A DNA stretch of 64,000 nt. Origin: Superficieibacter electus. GTDB lineage: Bacteria > Pseudomonadota > Gammaproteobacteria > Enterobacterales > Enterobacteriaceae. The position numbers and the translations under genes are program-made. The stretch is from assembly GCF_002915575.1 (NCBI RefSeq), contig NZ_PQGD01000016.1:60703-124702 (forward strand). The letters run 5' to 3'. The notes under the pieces were generated by a model. It was not told where the DNA came from, did not search any database, and was given only the letters and a program-made list of their open reading frames with translations. Position 1 is the stretch's first letter. Every line of letters starts with the position of its first letter. Shown here piece by piece: positions 58,376 to 64,000 of this stretch.

Positions 58376-60018
58376 GATAATTTCTCCAGCATTTGTGCGT
58401 TACTGGCACCGGGCGGTACCAGAGGCCAGACGTTTTCAAGTTCGTCGATTGAGACATGAAGCAGGTATGGCCCCTCGCTGTTCAGCATGGCATCGAGAGC
58501 CGCTTCAACCTGATCTTTTCGGGTGATGTGCTGACCTGGGATGCCAAAGGCGCTGGCCAGCATGAGGAAATCGGGATTATCGGTCAGAGTAGTTTCGCTA
58601 TAACGTTCCTGAAAAAACAACTGCTGCCATTGTCGAACCATGCCTAACCGCTGATTGTCGAGTAAGACGATTTTCAACGGCAACTGCCTGCGTTTTACGG
58701 TGCCCAGTTCCTGTACATTCATCATGAAGGAACCGTCACCGGAGATACAGATAACCGTATCATTCGGGCGAGCAACCTGCGCGCCAACCGCTGCGGGCAA
58801 ACCAAAACCCATGGTGCCTAAGCCGCTGGAGGTAATGAAATTTTCCGGGCGGGTGTAAGTCATATGCTGGGCTGACCACATCTGGTGCTGGCCGACATCA
58901 GTCGTCACCACGCTGTCTGCGGGTTTGCGCTCTGAGAGCTGCTTTAACAGCAAAGGGGCGTAGATCGCCTCACCGGGATGATCGTAACGCCACGCGTGTT
59001 CACGGCGTAAATCCGCACTGTACTGACGCCAGTTTGCAATGGCTAACGGCTGTTGCAGCGCAGGCAGCAGCGCGTTCAGATCGCCCTGTAAGGCGACATG
59101 TGCCTGGCGCAGCTTGTTCATTTCCGCCGGGTCGATGTCCATATGAATCACTTTGGCGTACGGGGCGAAGGTATTCAGCTTGCCAGTAACGCGATCGTCA
59201 AAACGTGCACCAACGGCAATCAGCAAATCGCATTCCTGTACCGCAAAGTTGGCCGCTTTGGTGCCGTGCATCCCCAGCATGCCAAGGTAGTACGGATCGT
59301 TAGCGTCTACCGCGCCCAGCCCTTTCAGCGTGCAGGTGGAGGGTATTTGGGTAACGGCGATAAACTCACGCAGCGCCGGCACCGCCTGGGCCATACCGAC
59401 ACCACCGCCCACATAGAGCATCGGTTTCTGCGCCTGCGCCAGCATCTGACGCGCTTGCTCCATTTCGGTATGAGGGAAAGCATCGTCGTTTTCGACGGTC
59501 GAAAAGTGAGGTTCCAGATCGCCCACGGCTAATTGGATATCTTTAGGAATGTCCACCAATACCGGTCCAGGACGGCCTGAGTTTGCCACCTGAAAAGCTT
59601 CCGCCATCACGCGTGGCAGTTCTTCCAGCGACTGCACCAGAAAGCTGTGCTTGGTGCAGGCGAGTGACAAACCGAGGACGTCCACTTCCTGAAAGGCATC
59701 GGTCCCAATGAACGGCGCGGCCACCTGGCCAGTAATAGCGACAACCGGTACGGAATCTAACAGCGCATCTGCGAGGCCGGTGATGAGATTCGTTGCCCCC
59801 GGACCAGAAGTGGCGATACAGACGCCGGTTTTGCCTGTAGAGCGGGCATAGCCAATGGCGGCCATCGCTGCGCCTTGTTCATGGCGACATAACAAGTGTT
59901 CCAGGCCACCGTCATACAGCGCATCGTAAACTGGCATGATTGCACCGCCAGGGTAACCAAAAACGGTATTAACCCCCTGCGCCCGCAACGCATGTACCAC
60001 CCATTGTGCTCCATTCAT
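58372..60018 (-). CDS. ilvG: IlvG, large subunit of acetohydroxyacid synthase II, intact
   Basis: 548 residues in one uninterrupted frame, unlike the frameshifted ilvG of E. coli K-12. ThDP enzyme: [15 protein letters not shown] with the conserved Glu in CRHEQGAAM, and the ThDP-Mg motif [15 protein letters not shown]. It makes acetolactate and acetohydroxybutyrate; AHAS II is insensitive to valine. Confidence 0.97.
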   Translation of the reverse strand: MNGAQWVVHALRAQGVNTVFGYPGGAIMPVYDALYDGGLEHLLCRHEQGAAMAAIGYARSTGKTGVCIATSGPGATNLITGLADALLDSVPVVAITGQVAAPFIGTDAFQEVDVLGLSLACTKHSFLVQSLEELPRVMAEAFQVANSGRPGPVLVDIPKDIQLAVGDLEPHFSTVENDDAFPHTEMEQARQMLAQAQKPMLYVGGGVGMAQAVPALREFIAVTQIPSTCTLKGLGAVDANDPYYLGMLGMHGTKAANFAVQECDLLIAVGARFDDRVTGKLNTFAPYAKVIHMDIDPAEMNKLRQAHVALQGDLNALLPALQQPLAIANWRQYSADLRREHAWRYDHPGEAIYAPLLLKQLSERKPADSVVTTDVGQHQMWSAQHMTYTRPENFITSSGLGTMGFGLPAAVGAQVARPNDTVICISGDGSFMMNVQELGTVKRRQLPLKIVLLDNQRLGMVRQWQQLFFQERYSETTLTDNPDFLMLASAFGIPGQHITRKDQVEAALDAMLNSEGPYLLHVSIDELENVWPLVPPGASNAQMLEKLS

Positions 60019-60020
60019 AG

Positions 60021-60071
60021 TTACATCCCCGCCGTAATTCTGGAGAAACAGAATTTTATGCTGATATTCAT
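60021..60071 (-). CDS. ilvX: IlvX, 16-residue peptide between ilvL and ilvG
   Basis: ATG with GAGGAGC upstream, then 15 codons and TAA; the peptide contains KFCFSR, which is also in E. coli IlvX as I remember it. It ends three bases before ilvG. Function unknown; possibly a small protein or a translational coupling peptide. Confidence 0.7.
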   Translation of the reverse strand: MNISIKFCFSRITAGM

Positions 60072-60101
60072 TTTCTGCTCCTCATTGCTATTTTTAAGGT
60101 C

Positions 60102-60135
60102 AAAAAAAACCCCCGGACCTTTCGGTGCGGGGGTC
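60102..60135 (-). terminator. ilv operon attenuator
   Basis: Minus strand ACCCCCGCACC-GAAA-GGTCCGGGGGT followed by eight T, 23 bases after the ilvL stop. Classic transcription attenuator; stalling in ilvL favours the antiterminator. Confidence 0.93.
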
Positions 60136-60157
60136 TTAGTTCGTTAAGGCTTGATTT

Positions 60158-60256
60158 TTAAGCCTTTCCTCGTCCAAGTGCAGCCCCGCACGGTGGGATA
60201 ATAATCACCACCACGCTAATCACGACCAGGCTAATCACTCGTAGAAGGGCTGTCAT
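60158..60256 (-). CDS. ilvL: ilvL leader peptide
   Basis: 32 residues, starting MTALLRVISLVVISVVV and rich in Val, Ile and Leu codons, as in E. coli. Ribosome stalling when any branched-chain aminoacyl-tRNA is scarce controls the attenuator just downstream. AAG-rich ribosome site upstream. Confidence 0.95.
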   Translation of the reverse strand: MTALLRVISLVVISVVVIIIPPCGAALGRGKA

Positions 60257-60583
60257 TTTCTTAACTTTCTGGCTTCTTGTTCGAAGGAATACCTAAAGAG
60301 TTATCACAGTTTGTGTGATAAACACAATATTTTTTTATGACCCAGTTTCTGAGCCAGCCAACGATTTAGCAAAATATTGTTGTTTTTTATAAGAAAAAGA
60401 TTAAATGAAAATATTTCACCTTTTCCGCTTAAAAAGCCGTTTTCGCGTGTTTGCAAAGATGATCCAGAAAAATTTGCAATGTTACATCCCGGCATAAAAA
60501 GACAGGAAACCACTTCGCAAATCGATAAACCGCGCATTAACAGCATGTCGACAGGAGGCTAATCTCTCTTACCAGGAGGGTCT
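60257..60583. promoter_or_regulatory. Divergent control region of ilvL and yifB
   Basis: 327 bases with no gene. On the minus strand it must hold the ilvGMEDA promoter. It has an inverted repeat TTATCACA-GTTTG-TGTGATAA at 60301-60321, some 45 bases before ilvL, and A/T-rich stretches suitable for IHF. The yifB ribosome site (AGGAGG) is at its right end. A short antisense frame inside shows no coding signs. Confidence 0.5.
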
Positions 60584-62104
60584 ATGTCGCTATCAATTGT
60601 CTTCACACGCGCTGCACTCGGCGTTTGTGCACCGCTTATTACCGTAGAAGTCCATATCAGTAACGGGCTGCCAGGGTTAACGATGGTCGGCCTTCCCGAG
60701 ACCACGGTCAAAGAGGCGCGGGATCGTGTTCGTAGCGCAATTATAAACAGCGGTTATACCTTTCCGGCGAAAAAGATCACCATTAATCTTGCGCCAGCCG
60801 ATCTCCCTAAGGAGGGCGGTCGATACGACTTACCTATTGCTATCGCGCTTCTGACCGCCTCTGAGCAACTTAATGCCCCCCGGCTGGGGCAATATGAGTT
60901 TGTGGGTGAACTGGCGCTTACAGGCGCATTACGCGGGGTTCCCGGCGCGATATCCAGCGCCATGGAGGCCTTAAAAGCAGGACGGCAGGTCATTGTCTCA
61001 CAGGAGAATGCCGCAGAGGTCGCGCTGATCGGCGGGGAAGATTGCTTCATCGCTGCACATCTTCAGGAGGTATGCGCTTTTCTTGAAGGCAAGCATGCAT
61101 TGCCATTTCCGCCAGCCGGAGAGATGGCTCAGCCAGCCCTGGCGCAGGATATTGCCGATGTCATTGGACAGGAGCAGGGAAAGCGCGCGTTAGAGATCAC
61201 CGCCGCCGGAGGACATAATCTGCTGTTTATCGGGCCGCCGGGCACCGGAAAAACCATGCTGGCCAGCCGGCTAAATGGACTATTACCACCGCTGAGTAAT
61301 CAGGAGGCGCTGGAAAGCGCGGCTATATTGAGTCTGGTTAATGCCGGTAGCATTCATAAACAGTGGCGTTGTCGACCATTTCGCTCACCGCATCATAGCG
61401 CCTCGTTGACGGCGATGGTAGGCGGAGGGGCGATTCCTGCACCGGGAGAAATTTCACTGGCACATAACGGCATCCTGTTCCTTGATGAGCTGCCCGAATT
61501 TGAACGGCGTGTCCTGGATGCCTTACGTGAGCCTATTGAATCCGGCAAGATTCATATTTCGCGCACCCGGGCAAAAATCAGTTATCCGGCACGTTTTCAA
61601 TTGATCGCTGCCATGAATCCCAGCCCAACCGGCCATTATCAGGGTAAACATAACCGCTGCTCACCAGAGCAGACGCTGCGCTACCTGGGACGTTTATCCG
61701 GCCCTTTCCTCGACCGGTTTGATTTGTCGCTGGAGATCCCGCTTCCGCCTCCGGGTTTGCTTAGTCAGCCGTTAAAACGTGGTGAGAGTAGTGAAACGGT
61801 CAGACAGCGCGTTATTGAGGCACATGAGCGTCAATACGCCAGGCAGAATACCCTCAATGCCCGGCTGGAAAGCAGCGGGTTACGTGAACATTGTCGGTTA
61901 AGCGATGATGATGCGCTCTGGCTGGAGCAAACCCTGACGCAGCTTGGACTCTCTATACGCGCCTGGCAGCGTTTATTGAAAGTTGCCCGGACGATTGCTG
62001 ACATTGAACACTGCGAGCGCCTTGAACGTCGGCATTTGCAGGAAGCGCTGGGCTATCGGGCAATCGACAGGCTGCTGATTCATCTGCAAAAAATGATGAT
62101 GTAA
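60584..62104 (+). CDS. yifB: YifB, ComM-type AAA+ protein (Mg-chelatase family)
   Basis: 506 residues. N-terminal Lon-like ChlI domain, AAA+ Walker A IGPPGTGKTM, Walker B ILFLDELPEF and a C-terminal ChlI-C domain. Orthologues of ComM, which drives branch migration during natural transformation; the role in enterics is less clear. CAGGAGG precedes the start. Confidence 0.93.
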   Translation: MSLSIVFTRAALGVCAPLITVEVHISNGLPGLTMVGLPETTVKEARDRVRSAIINSGYTFPAKKITINLAPADLPKEGGRYDLPIAIALLTASEQLNAPRLGQYEFVGELALTGALRGVPGAISSAMEALKAGRQVIVSQENAAEVALIGGEDCFIAAHLQEVCAFLEGKHALPFPPAGEMAQPALAQDIADVIGQEQGKRALEITAAGGHNLLFIGPPGTGKTMLASRLNGLLPPLSNQEALESAAILSLVNAGSIHKQWRCRPFRSPHHSASLTAMVGGGAIPAPGEISLAHNGILFLDELPEFERRVLDALREPIESGKIHISRTRAKISYPARFQLIAAMNPSPTGHYQGKHNRCSPEQTLRYLGRLSGPFLDRFDLSLEIPLPPPGLLSQPLKRGESSETVRQRVIEAHERQYARQNTLNARLESSGLREHCRLSDDDALWLEQTLTQLGLSIRAWQRLLKVARTIADIEHCERLERRHLQEALGYRAIDRLLIHLQKMMM

Positions 62105-62124
62105 AAAAGGGGCTTGCGCCCCTT
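62103..62124 (-). terminator. Terminator of maoP, shared with yifB
   Basis: AAGGGGC-TTGC-GCCCCTT with six A on the left, i.e. a T-run on the minus strand. It lies between the converging yifB and maoP. Confidence 0.85.
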
Positions 62125-62129
62125 AGTAC

Positions 62130-62468
62130 TTAGTCTTCTGATTCGGTGTAGTCTTCCGCACCTTCCATCTGCGGCTTGCCGCCGGAAAGGGTATGGAAGC
62201 GTTTAGGACGCTTGATTCGCGTCATGTATTTAGACCATACGCGCTCTGCTTCGGTGACCGGCTCGCGCTGACCGCGGCATACCGCGACAAATTGAACTTC
62301 TTCTTCGGTTGCAGGCTCACGTTTACCCAGGTCCAGCTCGTTAAAGGCATAACCATGACGCTCAAGCAGTTGCGCCTCTTTGATGGTGAAATCACCATGC
62401 CGAGAGAAACCACGTGGGTAGTATTTATTGTCGAAATATCGATTAGTCGTCGTAAAGCTTTCCGCCAT
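62130..62468 (-). CDS. maoP: MaoP (YifE), Ori macrodomain organiser
   Basis: 112 residues, conserved YifE family ([22 protein letters not shown] near the start, [11 protein letters not shown]). In E. coli it acts with the nearby maoS site, between maoP and hdfR, to constrain the Ori macrodomain. Same place and orientation here. I did not locate maoS by sequence. Confidence 0.9.
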   Translation of the reverse strand: MAESFTTTNRYFDNKYYPRGFSRHGDFTIKEAQLLERHGYAFNELDLGKREPATEEEVQFVAVCRGQREPVTEAERVWSKYMTRIKRPKRFHTLSGGKPQMEGAEDYTESED

Positions 62469-62587
62469 CCTACACGCTCCTAATTCTTCTGGCCGAGCTA
62501 TTTATGGCGCGGAGTATTAGTTACGCTTGACAGAGTGTAAAACAAAACATTTAAATCATAACGACAAAAAATTTTGCGGAGAAAGAT

Positions 62588-63409
62588 GTGGATACGGAAT
62601 TGCTTAAAACTTTCCTTGAAGTGAGCAGAACACGCCACTTTGGGCGTGCCGCTGAAGCGCTATACCTGACGCAGTCTGCAGTCAGTTTTCGTATTCGCCA
62701 GCTTGAAAATCAGCTCGGGGTAAATCTTTTTACCCGCCATCGAAACAACATCCGCCTGACGGCTGCGGGTGAAAAACTTTTGCCGTATGCAGAGACATTA
62801 ATGAGCACCTGGCAAGCTGCACGTAAGGAGGTAGCAAACACATCGCGCCACAATGAGTTTTCTATCGGTGCCAGCGCTTCGCTATGGGAATGTCTGCTCA
62901 CAGACTGGTTAAGCCGATTGTATCAGGCGCATGACGGTTTACAGTTTGAGGCAAGAATCGCCCAGCGACAGTCGCTGGTGAAACAACTCCATGAGCGGCA
63001 GCTGGATTTGCTGATCACCACTGAAGCACCAAAGATGGACGAGTTCAGCAGCCAACTGCTGGGCCATTTTACGATGGCACTATTTTGTACATCGGCATCA
63101 AGCCTGAAGGCAGAGCTTAACTATTTACGCCTGGAATGGGGCGCTGATTTTCAGCAATATGAGCAGGGACTGATTGCCAGTGATGATATTCCCCTTCTGA
63201 CCACCAGTTCTGCTGAGTTGGCTTATCAGCAACTTGCTGCGCTCAGGGGATGTACCTGGCTACCCGTAAGCTGGGCGAAAGAAAAAGGCGGATTGCATAC
63301 GGTGACAGACAGCATGACGTTAACACGACCGTTATATGCTATCTGGTTGCAGAATAGCGATAAGCAATCGCAGATCCGTGAGATCCTTAAAGCAGATACT
63401 ATCGCCTGA
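62588..63409 (+). CDS. hdfR: HdfR, LysR-type regulator
   Basis: 273 residues from a GTG start with GCGGAG upstream. LysR HTH ([21 protein letters not shown]) plus a substrate-binding domain. In E. coli it represses the flagellar master operon flhDC and is itself lowered by H-NS. Divergent from maoP. A GC-rich hairpin follows the stop. Confidence 0.93.
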   Translation: MDTELLKTFLEVSRTRHFGRAAEALYLTQSAVSFRIRQLENQLGVNLFTRHRNNIRLTAAGEKLLPYAETLMSTWQAARKEVANTSRHNEFSIGASASLWECLLTDWLSRLYQAHDGLQFEARIAQRQSLVKQLHERQLDLLITTEAPKMDEFSSQLLGHFTMALFCTSASSLKAELNYLRLEWGADFQQYEQGLIASDDIPLLTTSSAELAYQQLAALRGCTWLPVSWAKEKGGLHTVTDSMTLTRPLYAIWLQNSDKQSQIREILKADTIA

Positions 63410-63412
63410 TTT

Positions 63413-63430
63413 TCCCGCCGGCAGGCGGGA
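63413..63430 (+). terminator. Hairpin after hdfR
   Basis: TCCCGCC-GGCA-GGCGGGA, seven base pairs, four bases past the stop; weak T-run. Confidence 0.55.
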
Positions 63431-63470
63431 TCGCTAAAAACAAAGCAGAATACTTCGCCGAATTTTAGGC

Positions 63471-63499
63471 AAAAAAAATCCTTTGCCGAAGCAAAGGAT
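63471..63499 (-). terminator. Terminator of the rRNA-tRNA operon
   Basis: ATCCTTTGC-CGAA-GCAAAGGAT; on the minus strand it is followed by eight T. It lies just past the last tRNA gene. Confidence 0.92.
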
Positions 63500-63506
63500 A
63501 ATTTTC

Positions 63507-63582
63507 TGGCAGGGGCGGAGAGACTCGAACTCCCAACACCCGGTTTTGGAGACCGGTGCTCTACCAATTGAACTACGCCCCT
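63507..63582 (-). tRNA. trpT: tRNA-Trp (anticodon CCA)
   Basis: 76 bases with encoded CCA; acceptor AGGGGCG and anticodon loop CTCCAAA. Distal tRNA of the rrn operon, as in E. coli rrnC. Confidence 0.96.
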
Positions 63583-63590
63583 AATTAGGG

Positions 63591-63667
63591 TGGCGGAACG
63601 GACGGGACTCGAACCCGCGACCCCCTGCGTGACAGGCAGGTATTCTAACCGACTGAACTACCGCTCC
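63591..63667 (-). tRNA. aspT: tRNA-Asp (anticodon GTC)
   Basis: 77 bases with encoded CCA; acceptor GGAGCGG and anticodon loop CTGTCAC. Lies between 5S rRNA and tRNA-Trp. Confidence 0.96.
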
Positions 63668-63720
63668 ACCGAATTTCGTCACACTACACCGGCCTGTTGC
63701 TCCGGTTTACTGCTAATTTG

Positions 63721-63840
63721 ATGCCTGGCAGTTCCCTACTCTCGCATGGGGAGACCCCACACTACCATCGGCGCTACGGCGTTTCACTTCTGAGTTCGGC
63801 ATGGGGTCAGGTGGGACCACCGCGCTACGGCCGCCAGGCA
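63721..63840 (-). rRNA. rrfC: 5S ribosomal RNA
   Basis: 120 bases, 5' TGCCTGGCGGCCGTAGCG and 3' CTGCCAGGCAT, with the closing stem TGCCTGGC/GCCAGGCA. Matches enterobacterial 5S throughout. The letter C is given from the operon position (trpT-aspT next to hdfR). Confidence 0.97.
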
Positions 63841-63935
63841 AATTCTGTTATCAACACGTCCTCTGACCTGTCGATATAATCTGTATCAGGCTGAAAATCT
63901 TTCTCTCAAATCCGCCAAAACACCTTCGGCGTTGT

Positions 63936-64000
63936 AAGGTTAAGCCTCACGGTTCATTAGTACCGGTTAGCTCAACGCATCGCTGCGCTTACACACCCGG
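63936..64000 (-). rRNA. rrlC: 23S ribosomal RNA, 3' end (partial)
   Basis: The last 65 bases of 23S rRNA on the minus strand: GGTGTGTAAGCGCAGCG through GAGGCTTAACCTT, the conserved 3' end. The rest lies outside the window. Confidence 0.93.

Noticed and set aside
60304-60546. 80-codon minus-strand frame upstream of ilvL
   Set aside because: No ribosome site and no known domain; the region is the ilv promoter.

Overview
The window is chromosomal DNA of an enterobacterium close to Escherichia, Salmonella and Citrobacter. The backbone order hemX-hemY-glmZ-aslA-aslB-tRNA genes-yifK-ECA operon-rho-trxA-rhlB-gppA-rep-ppiC-ilvC/ilvY-ilvADEMG-yifB-maoP-hdfR-trpT-aspT-5S-23S is that of E. coli, but the proteins differ from E. 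coli K-12 and ilvG is intact. TrxA also differs from the Salmonella/E. coli sequence as I remember it, so a Citrobacter-like species is my best guess, held loosely. There is no phage, insertion sequence or CRISPR array.

Layout: 1-1423 is the end of the haem biosynthesis operon (hemX, hemY). 1468-8873 is an inserted four-gene operon on the minus strand: a fructose-family PTS EIIABC, a GH38 alpha-mannosidase, a nitrilase-type amidase and a PRD/PTS regulator. It resembles the mannosylglycerate MngA/MngB pair with an added amidase. 9139-9348 is the GlmZ small RNA. 9845-12764 holds the sulfatase aslA and its radical-SAM maturase aslB, converging. 12936-13369 is a four-tRNA operon (Arg, His, Leu, Pro) and 13475-14857 is yifK. 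15201-26028 is the enterobacterial common antigen operon wecA-wzzE-wecB-wecC-wecD-wecE-wzxE-wecF-wzyE-wecG, which lacks rffG and rffH. 26247-34038 holds rho, trxA, rhlB, gppA, an exported protein of unknown role and rep.

34252-43211 is accessory: an orphan PemK/MazF-like gene, a candidate small RNA, conserved ppiC, an Rrf2 regulator with a divergent methyltransferase, and a sugar locus (Gfo/Idh/MocA and zinc dehydrogenases, DeoR regulator, EIIA, EIIBC, its own HPr, and a DeoC-type aldolase). Inside it lies a type I toxin-antitoxin locus of the zor/orz kind: a 29-residue hydrophobic toxin, a long structured leader and a divergent antisense RNA. 43430-46068 is ilvC/ilvY, with an ERIC element in the ilvC leader. 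46081-48652 is an AT-rich cluster of small genes that look like orphan immunity genes. 49584-53673 is a sucrose locus (cscB, cscA, cscR; no cscK).

53707-60256 is the full ilvLXGMEDA operon with attenuator and leader peptides. It is followed by yifB, maoP, hdfR and the distal end of an rRNA operon (23S 3' end, 5S, tRNA-Asp, tRNA-Trp), read on the minus strand and running off the window.
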